Under the pieces are notes generated by a model. The model worked only from the letters and a program-made list of their open reading frames with translations, had not been told where the DNA came from and searched no databases. Positions 14,931 to 22,266 of a stretch of DNA of 23,139 bases are shown here, piece by piece. Source of the stretch: a virus; IMG/VR virus record IMGVR_UViG_3300015171_000034, positions 1 through 23,139 of that record; one strand, written 5' to 3'. The translations under genes and the position numbers were made by a program. Positions within the stretch are counted from its first letter, which is position 1; the number at the start of each line of letters is the position of its first letter.

Positions 14931-16413
14931 GTCGATCTCGAATGCCCAATTCCTTGCCTGGCTTGCCAAGGACAACCAGAACCGCGTACTGCTGGTAGAA
15001 GCCCAGGCGTACGTCACCGGCACGGGGCTGGTGACGCGCTACATGGCGACCAAGCCGTTCGTCTCGGCGCCGACCGACTCCCCCGCCAGCCAGGCTTACG
15101 ATGACCTGGTGGCCAACGTGCCGGCGTTCACGCGCAAGATGGCCGAGCAGTTCGTCGGCCAGAGCATCGCGAGCTGGGGCGACATCGACGTCAAGAACGA
15201 CGCCGGTGCGCGCGACAGCTGGCTCAACGACGGCTGGGACGGCCGCGCGGTCAATATCTACCTCGGCGACACGGGCTGGAACAAGGCGGATTTCCGCCTG
15301 ATCCTCGCCGGCTATGCCGCCGACCTGGTGCTGAAAGACTGGCGCACGCTCACCATCAAGGCGCGCGACAAGCAGTGGTGCCTGACGCTGCCGCTGCAGA
15401 CCAACACCATCGGCGGCACGACGGCGAACCAGCAAAAGCCGATCCCGATCTGTTATGGCCAGTGCCAGAACGTGTCGCCGCTCCTGGTCGACAACGCGAC
15501 CAACAAGTACCAGGTGCACGACGGCGCGATCCAGGCCATCAACCAGGTCTACCAGGACGGCGTCGCGGTCGGTTACACGGCGAGCATAGCGACAGGGACC
15601 TTCACTTTGTCGTCGGCGGCAACCGGGCAGATCACGGCCGACGTCCAGGGCGCGAAACCCGCCGGCACGTATCTGACCAAGATCGCCGACATCATCAAGG
15701 ACATCTGCACCACGCGGACGATCCTGACGGCTCCCGACATCGACGTCGCCGGCACTTTCACCGCGATGAACACGACGGCGCCGCAGACCGTCGGCCTGTA
15801 CGTCGACCAGGCCACCACCGTGATGGCGGTGCTGGACCAGCTCGTGAAATCCGTGGGCGGGTGGTTCGGCTTCTCGCGCGCGGGCCTGATGCAGATCGGC
15901 CAGCTGCAGGCGCCGGCCGGCACCCCGGTCGTGAGTCTCGCAGCCGACGACATCAAGGAATTCGGCATCAGCATCAAGAAGCGCCAGCTGCCGTCTGCGC
16001 AGGTGCTGCTGGGCTACGCGGAGAATTACACGGTGCAGGCGCCGGGCCTCAACACCGGCGTCACGCAGACGCAGCGCGCCGTGCTCGCGGACCAGTACCA
16101 GGCGATCACCGCGGCCAACGCCGGGGTCCTGACCAAGTACCTGCTGGCGGACCGGCCGACCGCGATCGAGGGCACGCTCATCGTCGGCAGCGCGGACGCC
16201 ACCACCGAGGCCACGCGGCGCATCAACCTCTACAACGCGGTGCGCTCGATCTACACCATCGATTGTTTTGCCGCGCCGTTCCAGGTCGATATCGGCAGCA
16301 TCGTGAGCATCACGTTCCCGCGCTTCGGCTGGGACAGCGGCGTGCTCGGCGTCGTCGTCGGTTTCGTCGAGCAGCCGACCTCCAACCGATTGACGCTGGA
16401 TATCTGGCTATGA
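14929..16413 (+). CDS. tail hub / baseplate-like protein
   Basis: It encodes 494 residues, directly after the tape measure, where distal tail and hub genes lie. Landmarks are WGDIDVKNDAGARDSWLNDGW, then VNIYLGDTGWNKADFRLILAG, KARDKQWCLTLPL, GGTTANQQKPIPICYGQCQN, KYQVHDGAIQAIN, TTVMAVLDQLVKSVGGWFGF, and near the end ITFPRFGWDSGVLGVVVGF. I recognise this series from a widespread family of siphophage tail proteins that resemble the phage hub (beta-barrel plus C-terminal strand-rich region). The exact structural role is inferred. No ribosome site is visible; the start overlaps the repeated palindrome. The 3' end overlaps the next gene by ATGA. Confidence 0.7.
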   Translation: MSISNAQFLAWLAKDNQNRVLLVEAQAYVTGTGLVTRYMATKPFVSAPTDSPASQAYDDLVANVPAFTRKMAEQFVGQSIASWGDIDVKNDAGARDSWLNDGWDGRAVNIYLGDTGWNKADFRLILAGYAADLVLKDWRTLTIKARDKQWCLTLPLQTNTIGGTTANQQKPIPICYGQCQNVSPLLVDNATNKYQVHDGAIQAINQVYQDGVAVGYTASIATGTFTLSSAATGQITADVQGAKPAGTYLTKIADIIKDICTTRTILTAPDIDVAGTFTAMNTTAPQTVGLYVDQATTVMAVLDQLVKSVGGWFGFSRAGLMQIGQLQAPAGTPVVSLAADDIKEFGISIKKRQLPSAQVLLGYAENYTVQAPGLNTGVTQTQRAVLADQYQAITAANAGVLTKYLLADRPTAIEGTLIVGSADATTEATRRINLYNAVRSIYTIDCFAAPFQVDIGSIVSITFPRFGWDSGVLGVVVGFVEQPTSNRLTLDIWL

Positions 16414-17243
16414 GAATTATTGCCGTCAACGAAGGCGACAGCGCGGCCATGACTGCGTCGCCGGCGTGCGTTCTTACGCTACCGGTGACCAACCTGCAAA
16501 CCCAGAGCCGCGCGCTTGTGATGCGCACGACCGGCCTCGCCGACCAGGTGATCAACCTGTCGTGGGGTTCCACGCCAAAGGTGATGTCCGGCGTTGCGAT
16601 CGTGAGGCATAACCTCACCAGCCAGGCGACGTGGCGCGTGCAAGTGTATTCCGACGCTGCCATGGCGACGCAGGTATACGACAGCAGCCCGGTCCTGGTG
16701 AACCCGCCCAAAACACTGGGCGACCTCGAATGGGGTGTCGACCCGCTCGGCGCGTCGATTTTCAACGGCTGGGCGCTCGCGTTCGGCGTTCTGTGGTTGC
16801 CTGCGCCGGCGGTCGGACAGAGCGCACGAATCACTCTGTCGGATCCCGCCAACCCGGCCGGCTACATGCAGGCGTCTCGTCTGTTTATCGGTCGCGTTAT
16901 CGAACCGATGTTCGGCCCTGACTACAAGGGCCTCGCCGTTTCGTGGGAAGAAAACACGGTGCAGACCCGCACCGCCGGCGGCACGCTGCGGTCAGACCCG
17001 ACCGAGCCATACCGCAAAGTGAGCATTCAACTGAGCTGGATCCAGGAGCAGGACCGGCCAAAACTGTTTGACCTGTCGCGCACTTGCGGCAAGCGCAACG
17101 ACCTTTTCCTGTCGGTGTTTCCCGGCACCGGCGGCATGCGCGAACGCGACTACGCGCTCGCGGCAAAGCTGGTGGGCGTGCCCAAGTACGGCGCGCCATT
17201 CTATTCCGCATATGACGCCAGTTTCGATTTCGAGGAAAGCTGA
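16410..17243 (+). CDS. tail tip protein, conserved phage structural protein
   Basis: It encodes 277 residues from the ATG that overlaps the preceding stop (ATGA at 16410-16413), so it is translationally coupled. Upstream codons in this frame are open but lie inside the hub gene. The N-terminal half (LPVTNLQTQSRALVMRTTGL, INLSWGSTPKVMSGVAIVRH, WRVQVYSDAAM) looks like a galactose-binding-like beta-sandwich. The second half has DPLGASIFNGWALAFGVLW, a GGTLRSDPTEPYRKVSIQL strand and CGKRNDLFLSVFPGTGGMRE. I know this arrangement as a conserved partner of the hub-like protein in siphophage tails. It may act as a distal tail (Dit-like) or carbohydrate-contacting ring, which is inference. Confidence 0.62.
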   Translation: MRIIAVNEGDSAAMTASPACVLTLPVTNLQTQSRALVMRTTGLADQVINLSWGSTPKVMSGVAIVRHNLTSQATWRVQVYSDAAMATQVYDSSPVLVNPPKTLGDLEWGVDPLGASIFNGWALAFGVLWLPAPAVGQSARITLSDPANPAGYMQASRLFIGRVIEPMFGPDYKGLAVSWEENTVQTRTAGGTLRSDPTEPYRKVSIQLSWIQEQDRPKLFDLSRTCGKRNDLFLSVFPGTGGMRERDYALAAKLVGVPKYGAPFYSAYDASFDFEES

Positions 17244-17869
17244 TGACCACGCCAGCCGCACTGTTATCCGAGACGTTTTACACGCTGCAGACGAATTACA
17301 TCGCCGCGCTGTCGTCTCTGGTTTCCGACATCAACGTCGCCATCGCAGAGGTGATCGCCGGCCGCCTGGGCGGCGCCACGCTCGATGCGACGATGCAGTC
17401 GCTGCAGACGCAGATCAACGCGCTCGGCGCCGGCTCGACCTTCACCGGCACCAGCGCGACGTCGACCTTGATCGCCACCGGCAGCAAGACCTTTGCCGTC
17501 AACGAATCCGGCCGGTCCTGGGCAATCGGCACCACGCTGATCCTGGCCAGCGCGGCCAACCCGGCCAACAGCATGACGGGCCAGGTGACCGCGTACGCGG
17601 CGAATTCGCTGACTGTCAACGTGACGGCGGTCGGCGGCGCCGGCACCTTTGCCGACTGGCAGATCGGCTTCTCTTCCGGCACCAGTGTTTTCACTGCGCT
17701 GGGCGTCGGCGGCGCGGCGGCCCTGTCGCAGATCAATGTGAACGCCGCGGGCACCGCGCTCGCGGCCGTACCGATCGCCGATGGTCAGTGGGCACGCCGC
17801 AACGGTGCCGCGATGCTGGCTGTAAGTGAGACCGATGAACCGATGTTCTATTTCATGAGAGGCCGCTGA
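17243..17869 (+). CDS. tail tip/fibre-associated protein of unknown function
   Basis: It encodes 208 residues starting in a TGATG overlap with the preceding gene. The N-terminal 65 residues are helical (TLQTNYIAALSSLVSDINVA, TMQSLQTQINALG) and could trimerise as a coiled coil. The middle is Thr/Ala-rich strand (GTSATSTLIATGSKTFAVNE, TGQVTAYAANSLTVNVTAVG), as in fibre shaft repeats. The end (ALAAVPIADGQWARRNGAAM, then MFYFMRG) looks like a short globular cap. Position after the hub genes and before the lysis genes suggests a virion tip or fibre component. I do not recognise a named family. Confidence 0.55.
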   Translation: MTTPAALLSETFYTLQTNYIAALSSLVSDINVAIAEVIAGRLGGATLDATMQSLQTQINALGAGSTFTGTSATSTLIATGSKTFAVNESGRSWAIGTTLILASAANPANSMTGQVTAYAANSLTVNVTAVGGAGTFADWQIGFSSGTSVFTALGVGGAAALSQINVNAAGTALAAVPIADGQWARRNGAAMLAVSETDEPMFYFMRGR

Positions 17870-17870
17870 C

Positions 17871-18224
17871 ATGGCAGTCGCAACCCCCAAAACCCTGATC
17901 GATCCCGTCCAGCTCTCGAACGTCGAGACTTCGGTGGGCGGGCCGGCCGCCGGCAAGACCTGGATTGGCATGACCATCGTGCTGTGCAATACGGATTCGG
18001 TCGCCCGCACCTTCAATCTGAAAAAGATGAAAAACGGCGACAGCACCGCGAACAAGCACTTGCTGTTCAAGGGTGGCGGCCCCGGTAGCATCAGCATCCA
18101 GTCCGGCGAGACCAAGATGATCGAACTCGGCGGCGTCGTGGGTGTGGCGCAGGACACGTTCTTCGCTTGGTCAGACGTAAACGCCGTGGTCAATTTCACG
18201 CTGCATGGCGCGGAGGTGGCGTAA
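17871..18224 (+). CDS. small beta-rich virion protein, unknown function
   Basis: It encodes 117 residues, one base after the preceding stop, with GAGG upstream. The sequence is strand-like throughout (WIGMTIVLCNTDSVARTFNL, SISIQSGETKMIELGGVVGV, FAWSDVNAVVNFTLHGAEVA), suggesting a single beta-sandwich. Similar short proteins of this style accompany tail fibre genes in many phages. No catalytic motif, signal or membrane segment. Tail tip association is inferred from the neighbours. Confidence 0.55.
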   Translation: MAVATPKTLIDPVQLSNVETSVGGPAAGKTWIGMTIVLCNTDSVARTFNLKKMKNGDSTANKHLLFKGGGPGSISIQSGETKMIELGGVVGVAQDTFFAWSDVNAVVNFTLHGAEVA

Positions 18225-19177
18225 TGGGCGCCGGCATCGCGTCTTCCGCGCCGGCCGCGTCGAGCGCCAACGGCATCAACATCGCTGCGCTCCTCGCATA
18301 CGTCAAAACCGGCTTCAAGCAGAACAAAAACGCGCAGCCGACCACGTTCTACGCGCCGGCGAATGACGGATCCAGCATCAGCCTGCCGCTCGCGAGTAAC
18401 GGCAACCTGATCGGTTACGGTCCGACCAACACCGCGCTCTATACCAACAGTTTCACCACCGTCAATGCCAGCGCTACGGTCTGGGTTGGTTTTTGGTATG
18501 ACACGGTAGAGGCGCGGCTGTACTGCCTGGCGCGCTCGGCGACCACGCTTTACCTCGGCTATATCACCAATTTCGCAACCGGCGCCGTAGTGGCGGTGGG
18601 TTCGGGTTGCGCCATCACCAGCGCCATGGTGACGGCGAACTTCCCCTGCTATTCGGTCAAGCGCGCTGCGATGGGTTCGGGCGACTTCAAGATTTACCAG
18701 CTCGGCCTGGCGCCGGCGACCACGATCTCGATCAGCAGTACAACCGGTGCGATCACGGTCGCGGAGGCCGCTTATACCTCGGGTGGCATCGAGCCGATAG
18801 CTGCTCTAACGGCAGGGGGCATCGTCACGTTCACCACGGCGTCGGCGATTTCTATTACGGCGGACGAAACCATCCTGTGGTGCATTCTCATGTTGGCGGC
18901 GACCACAGCGTTGCCGTCCTACGTAATCATCAGCTGCTTCCGCAACGGCCGTCAGACCGACATCATCACAGACCCGACGCCGATCGGCGGTCTTGGGTCG
19001 CACGTGGCGACGTCGCAGGTCGCGGGCTACCAGTGGGGCGCCGATATCATGCGCATAGGCGGCCAGGGCGCCATCAATCAGGGCGGCAACGGCATCATCG
19101 CCGGGCCGCAATACCTGTCGCGCGCGGGTTTCGAATCGTGGCTTGCGACCACGCTCAACACCCTGGGTGCGCCGTGA
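18224..19177 (+). CDS. candidate receptor-binding or tail fibre protein
   Basis: It encodes 317 residues from the ATG in a TAATG overlap, with a strong GGAGGTGG site upstream at 18212. A longer reading to 18167 would run through the previous gene. The protein is rich in Ala, Thr, Ser, Gly and short hydrophobic strands (WVGFWYDTVEARLYCLARSA, TTISISSTTGAITVAEAAYT, GIVTFTTASAISITADETIL). It ends with a more polar part (SHVATSQVAGYQWGADIMRI and an Ile-Gly-rich loop). It is the last large gene of the tail module, where host-recognition proteins usually lie. I see no known family motif, so the role is inference from position and composition. Confidence 0.5.
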   Translation: MGAGIASSAPAASSANGINIAALLAYVKTGFKQNKNAQPTTFYAPANDGSSISLPLASNGNLIGYGPTNTALYTNSFTTVNASATVWVGFWYDTVEARLYCLARSATTLYLGYITNFATGAVVAVGSGCAITSAMVTANFPCYSVKRAAMGSGDFKIYQLGLAPATTISISSTTGAITVAEAAYTSGGIEPIAALTAGGIVTFTTASAISITADETILWCILMLAATTALPSYVIISCFRNGRQTDIITDPTPIGGLGSHVATSQVAGYQWGADIMRIGGQGAINQGGNGIIAGPQYLSRAGFESWLATTLNTLGAP

Positions 19178-19413
19178 GGGTCAGCTTTCCGCTGGCGCTG
19201 GGCGGCTCAACGGGAAACCAGGTCCAGTATCCGGATGACATCGCGCTATTCAGCGACGTCGATCTCGATTCTGAACCCGGCACTGTCTACGCGACATACA
19301 TCGGCAAATTGTCACTGACTCGGTACGCGCCGCCTGCACCACCCGTCAATCCTCTTGAAGGGTTTGCCGACACGGACCTGATCGCCGAACTGTACCGGCG
19401 TCAATCAACCTGA
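19174..19413 (+). CDS. short hypothetical protein at the end of the tail module
   Basis: The GTG at 19174 overlaps the preceding stop (GTGA), giving 79 residues; earlier codons of this frame lie inside the fibre-like gene. The product has a strand-rich first half (VSFPLALGGSTGNQVQYPDD), SEPGTVYATYIGKLSLTRYA and a Pro-rich linker, then a helical end FADTDLIAELYRRQ. Translation coupling is likely. Function unknown; it may fold with or attach the fibre-like protein. Confidence 0.5.
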   Translation: MRVSFPLALGGSTGNQVQYPDDIALFSDVDLDSEPGTVYATYIGKLSLTRYAPPAPPVNPLEGFADTDLIAELYRRQST

Positions 19414-19448
19414 CCTGTTGCTTCCCCAAGCGCGAGGGTGGGGCAAAA

Positions 19449-19479
19449 CCGCGCGCAGCCGGCGACGCGGCCTGTTTTT
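19449..19479 (+). terminator. possible terminator between tail and lysis modules
   Basis: CCGCG at 19449-19453 pairs with CGCGG at 19466-19470 with a GC-rich loop (a GCCGGC inside). CCTG and then five T residues follow at 19475-19479. An AAAA run precedes the stem, so the structure could also act on the other strand. The four bases between stem and T run weaken the call. Confidence 0.4.
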
Positions 19480-19538
19480 ATATTACTCCTCCGCGGGCGC
19501 CGGCATCCCACATGAACCATCCACTCTCTGGAGCAACG

Positions 19539-19934
19539 ATGACCGATCCGGTATCAGCAAAGGCCGCGGCTGCCGCCGTGGTGAGCGGTACCGCGTCGGT
19601 TGTGTCGGCGGACCTGTCGACCGCCATGTTCGGCGTGCCGATCGCCGTGATCCTGGCGGCGTTTGCCGGCGCATCGCTTGCGCTTGCGTTCCTGCCTCAG
19701 ATGTCGCGTGTGCAGATGCTGACCGCGGTGCTGCTCGGCATGGCGATCGGCGTATACGGTTCGCAGCTGATTCTGGCATGGCAAGGCTGGGGCGCGCACG
19801 TGCTGCCGCCATTGGGGTTTTTCCTCGGCCTCACCGGTCAACTTAGCGCCTCGATGCTGTTCAGCGACGGCCGCTCGATTCTGGTCGGCTGGCTAAAGCA
19901 GAAATCCGGGGTGCGCCAAGGAGGCGATTCATGA
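19539..19934 (+). CDS. multi-span membrane protein, holin candidate
   Basis: I choose the ATG at 19539 because GGAG (19530-19533) precedes it at normal spacing; an ATG at 19512 lacks a site. The 131-residue product has three hydrophobic segments: FGVPIAVILAAFAGASLALA, VQMLTAVLLGMAIGVYGSQL and LPPLGFFLGLTGQLSASMLF. A charged tail ends KQKSGVRQGGDS. Three spans with a cytoplasmic basic tail fit class I holins and LydA/HP1-type holins. It opens the lysis cluster and overlaps the next gene by ATGA. Holin function is inferred from topology and neighbours. Confidence 0.6.
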   Translation: MTDPVSAKAAAAAVVSGTASVVSADLSTAMFGVPIAVILAAFAGASLALAFLPQMSRVQMLTAVLLGMAIGVYGSQLILAWQGWGAHVLPPLGFFLGLTGQLSASMLFSDGRSILVGWLKQKSGVRQGGDS

Positions 19935-20209
19935 GCTACGTCATCCTGTTCGATTCGGCGCTCGCCGCAATGCTTGTATGGCGAATGCTCATCAACATGA
20001 ACGCGATCAGCTGGCGGCGCACCAGGATCGGCGTGGTGGCCATCAACCTGGTGATCGGCGTCGGTGCGCTCTGCACCATGCTGACCTGGCTATATGGCTT
20101 CGAACTTTACGAGGTCGGTCACCTGATGATCGACCTGGCCGTCGTTGCCCGCTTGTTCTACGGCAATCGCGCGGCCGACCGATTCTTGCAACGGGAACCC
20201 ACAACATGA
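19931..20209 (+). CDS. small membrane protein, second holin or antiholin candidate
   Basis: It encodes 92 residues behind a very good AAGGAGG site (19917-19923), overlapping the preceding stop by ATGA. Hydrophobic segments are YVILFDSALAAMLVWRMLI, IGVVAINLVIGVGALCTMLT and, more weakly, LMIDLAVVARLFYG. Positively charged loops (WRRTRI, NRAADRFLQRE) fit an inner-membrane orientation. Paired membrane proteins in lysis cassettes are often holin/antiholin; which is which cannot be told from sequence. Confidence 0.6.
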   Translation: MSYVILFDSALAAMLVWRMLINMNAISWRRTRIGVVAINLVIGVGALCTMLTWLYGFELYEVGHLMIDLAVVARLFYGNRAADRFLQREPTT

Positions 20210-20619
20210 ACGTCACGCTGCAACGCAGGCTGTATCACATCGACGGGATCATCAGCGACGCGACGGACACCGACACCGGCCGCGCAGTCGCGACCACGCT
20301 TGAACATTCATATCCTGGCCTAACGCCGAAGGTTCCAGCTGGCGAATACACCTGCGTGCGCGGAACGCATCAGCTGCACAACGGTGTTCCGTTCGAGACC
20401 TTCGAGGTCACCGGCGTCGACGGCCACAGCGGCATCCTGTTCCACCAGGGCAACTTCAACGACGACAGCGAAGGTTGCATTCTCGTCGGCCGCTCGCTGG
20501 CACAGGGCGAACACAACGGCGAACCCTGCGCGATGATCACCGAGAGCAAAACAACATTTTTTCTTTTCATGCAGGACCAGAAGGACGTCGACGAATTTAC
20601 CCTCACGGTGGTCGCGTAA
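20206..20619 (+). CDS. DUF5675-like protein with an L,D-transpeptidase-like HxGN...SxGC motif
   Basis: It encodes 137 residues from an ATGA overlap at 20206; earlier codons in this frame lie in the preceding gene. Conserved-looking segments are LEHSYPGLTPKVPAGEYTCV, GTHQLHNGVPFETFEVTGV and GHSGILFHQGNFNDDSEGCI. His80, Gly82, Asn83, Ser88, Gly90 and Cys91 recall the HG...SxGC signature of YkuD-type L,D-transpeptidases. The overall sequence fits DUF5675, a family common in phages and of unknown function. It has no signal peptide or membrane segment and lies between holin-like and spanin genes, where an endolysin is expected. A peptidoglycan-directed activity is a reasonable inference, not shown. 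Confidence 0.72.
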   Translation: MNVTLQRRLYHIDGIISDATDTDTGRAVATTLEHSYPGLTPKVPAGEYTCVRGTHQLHNGVPFETFEVTGVDGHSGILFHQGNFNDDSEGCILVGRSLAQGEHNGEPCAMITESKTTFFLFMQDQKDVDEFTLTVVA

Positions 20620-20677
20620 AGAGCATAGGCGAAAGGCGCCCCCGCCGAACGTGGCGCCACAATTAAGGAGCACTCAA

Positions 20678-21106
20678 ATGGAAATTTTCATCCCGCTGTT
20701 AATTCTCGCCGTCGTCGTCGTCGCTGTCGTCGGCATTTACGAGTACAACCACAACGCCAAGGTCAAGACCGTTGTCGACGGATTCGTCGAGCACGCCAAG
20801 GTCGCCGCGGCGTCTGCCGCAAGCGGTGCGACGACACCTGCTGCCGCCGTTGAAATCGCCCCGGCAGTGCTGATGCACCCGGCGGTGACCCAGGGCCTGG
20901 TAACGGCCGCAACTGCCGCCATCTTGCCGACGGCGGCGCTGGATCTGATCGCGGCCGGCGCGCAGGCGCCCGGCGTGCAGTTCGTGGTCCCGCCCGGTTG
21001 CTCGGCATTCGGTCCGACTGCCAAGCCCATCGGTTACAGCGACGGCAAGGGCCAGAACCACTATTTCCTGCCGGACGGAAGCGTAACCGATACCGCGCCG
21101 GCGTAA
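20678..21106 (+). CDS. membrane-anchored Ala-rich protein of the lysis region
   Basis: The ATG at 20678 has AAGGAG at 20665-20670 region upstream (aattaaggagcactcaa), so I prefer it to an ATG nine codons earlier. The product (142 residues) has an N-terminal membrane anchor (IFIPLLILAVVVVAVVGIYE), an Ala-rich helical middle and a small C-terminal part with a single Cys (VVPPGCSAFGPTAKPIGYSD) and HYFLPDGSV. Most of the protein would face the periplasm if the anchor is N-in. Unknown family; its setting suggests a role in lysis or in the virion. Confidence 0.6.
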   Translation: MEIFIPLLILAVVVVAVVGIYEYNHNAKVKTVVDGFVEHAKVAAASAASGATTPAAAVEIAPAVLMHPAVTQGLVTAATAAILPTAALDLIAAGAQAPGVQFVVPPGCSAFGPTAKPIGYSDGKGQNHYFLPDGSVTDTAPA

Positions 21107-21115
21107 GGCGCGGTC

Positions 21116-21310
21116 ATGGTTTGGCTGCTCGTGATCGCGCTGGTGCTCGGCATCGTGCTGCTCATATTCGGATTCATCGTCGCGCTGGATCCGGAAGGGC
21201 GTGGTGCCGGGCGCTCAGCATTGTGCATGGCCACGGGGATCGTCTTGGTCCTCGGCGCGCTTCTGCGCTTTGCCTGGGTGGCGTGGTATGGCCTCGCCAG
21301 GGTTAGCTGA
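21116..21310 (+). CDS. small two-span membrane protein
   Basis: It encodes 64 residues. Hydrophobic segments WLLVIALVLGIVLLIFGFIV and ALCMATGIVLVLGALLRFAW are joined by a short loop with DPEGRGAGR. AAGG lies upstream. Two spans fit a class II holin or an antiholin, giving the cluster up to four membrane proteins before the spanins. The function is not determined by sequence. Confidence 0.5.
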   Translation: MVWLLVIALVLGIVLLIFGFIVALDPEGRGAGRSALCMATGIVLVLGALLRFAWVAWYGLARVS

Positions 21311-21311
21311 C

Positions 21312-21830
21312 ATGGGCCTTATTGCGCGCTTTCTACCGGGCCTCGCCACCTATATCCCGGCATTGCTCAATCCCTGGGTGCTGCTAACAGGCCTGGCTGC
21401 GGCCGTTAGCCTGGTGCTGTTCGGCCTGCACTTGGGGTACGCGCAGCTCGACGCGTTCGAGGCGAAGGTCGACGCCCAAGGGCAGATCCAGGCGGCCGCC
21501 TCGGCGGCCGAGAACCGGCGTCTGGCCGCGTTGAAAAAGGTGAATGACGATGAATACAAGAGAATTAAAGCCGAGCGCGATCGCGCTCGCGCTGCTTTTG
21601 CTCAATGGTTGCAGTCACATCCCGGTGGCGGCATCGTGCCCGGCGCCGGCGCCGCTGCCGGAAGTCCTGACGCAGAAGCCTGTTACGACAACGCCGTCCT
21701 CGATCGAGGAATTGGAGCAGGCCTTGACCGACTTCAAAGCCGACTTGGTCCGATCGTTCAACGAGGCGCGGACGCGGAAGCCGGCCTCAACCTCGCCCTC
21801 GATTGGGCGCTGAAGCTAAACCCGAAATAA
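21312..21830 (+). CDS. i-spanin (Rz-like)
   Basis: It encodes 172 residues from the ATG one base after the preceding stop, with AGGG upstream; the frame also extends back through the previous gene but lacks a better start. One N-terminal membrane helix (WVLLTGLAAAVSLVLFGLHL, residues about 22-41) is followed by a long charged helix (FEAKVDAQGQIQAAASAAEN through KKVNDDEYKRIKAERDRARA) likely to form a periplasmic coiled coil. This is the standard i-spanin topology. Together with an outer-membrane partner it fuses the two membranes at the last step of lysis in Gram-negative hosts. The partner gene lies wholly inside this gene in the +1 frame, which also supports the call. Confidence 0.82.
   Translation: MGLIARFLPGLATYIPALLNPWVLLTGLAAAVSLVLFGLHLGYAQLDAFEAKVDAQGQIQAAASAAENRRLAALKKVNDDEYKRIKAERDRARAAFAQWLQSHPGGGIVPGAGAAAGSPDAEACYDNAVLDRGIGAGLDRLQSRLGPIVQRGADAEAGLNLALDWALKLNPK
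21550..21813 (+). CDS. o-spanin (Rz1-like lipoprotein), nested inside Rz
   Basis: It encodes 87 residues in the +1 frame relative to Rz, wholly contained in that gene. I prefer the ATG at 21550 (nine bases after AAAAAGG at 21534-21540) to that at 21544. The signal peptide MNTRELKPSAIALALLLLNG ends in a lipobox L-N-G-C with Cys21 as the acylation site; Asn at -2 is slightly unusual. A Pro-rich stretch (CPAPAPLPEVLTQKP) follows, as in Rz1, then a helical SSIEELEQALTDFKADLVRS for pairing with Rz. The acylated protein would sit in the outer membrane's inner leaflet. Confidence 0.85.
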   Translation: MNTRELKPSAIALALLLLNGCSHIPVAASCPAPAPLPEVLTQKPVTTTPSSIEELEQALTDFKADLVRSFNEARTRKPASTSPSIGR

Positions 21831-21835
21831 ATTCG

Positions 21836-21891
21836 CAGGCTGCAAGACTGAAAGACAACAGCCTGTAACCGGCCCGCAAGGGCATTTACAG
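21836..21891 (+). promoter_or_regulatory. two mutually exclusive hairpins in the leader of the next gene
   Basis: CAGGCTG (21836-21842) can pair with CAGCCTG (21859-21865). Alternatively CTGTAA (21863-21868) can pair with TTACAG (21886-21891), enclosing GCCC-GCAA-GGGC with a GNRA-type loop. The two share 21863-21865, and the second reaches into the AGGAG ribosome site at 21890-21894. This could modulate translation, though no ligand or regulator is suggested. Confidence 0.3.
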
Positions 21892-21901
21892 GAGCATCAC
21901 C

Positions 21902-22162
21902 ATGAGCGTAGTTGCAAAAATGCAGTGCCATGAAGCACCCGAGCCCGGCAGTTACGGCGACGACAATGAGGCGGTCAAGAAAATCCGCCTCGGCGCAGTT
22001 TACGAAGGCTCGGCCGAAAAGCAGGCGGCCAGTGAAAACGCGATCTTCGGAAAGGCAACGCCCTGGGGCGAGTGCGTGATGGGAATCACCAACCCGCACG
22101 CGCTGAAGTTCTTCCGGCCCGGCAAGAAGTATTACGTCACGTTTACCGAGGCGCCGGATTGA
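21902..22162 (+). CDS. small conserved phage protein of unknown function
   Basis: It encodes 86 residues with a strong AGGAG site eight bases upstream. The layout (MSVVAKMQCHE, then KKIRLGAVYEGS, GECVMGITNPHALKFFRPGK, YYVTFTEAP) matches a small protein seen in many phage genomes: short beta strands, a central Glu/Ser-rich loop and a closing FF.PGKKYYV. No function has been assigned to my knowledge. The preceding leader contains alternative hairpins. Confidence 0.7.
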   Translation: MSVVAKMQCHEAPEPGSYGDDNEAVKKIRLGAVYEGSAEKQAASENAIFGKATPWGECVMGITNPHALKFFRPGKKYYVTFTEAPD

Positions 22163-22266
22163 GCCCGGATATCCCGGGCACCGTAACGCGTTCGTTCGCT
22201 CCGGATCTCCTACAAGAGAGACGGCGCGAACGGCACATCACGGCACAGCCCACTGGCACGCCATTT

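Noticed and set aside
15375-16409. Upstream extension of the frame that ends at 17243
   Set aside because: It lies in the hub gene, is Arg/Pro/His-rich like other shadows, and protein-like sequence begins only at the ATG at 16410.
16961-17410. Further TGCAGAC-containing sites as extra palindrome copies
   Set aside because: They lack the complementary TCTGCA arm and lie inside conserved coding sequence.
18607-19173. Upstream extension of the frame that ends at 19413
   Set aside because: Shadow of the fibre-like gene; the coupled GTG at 19174 is the better start.
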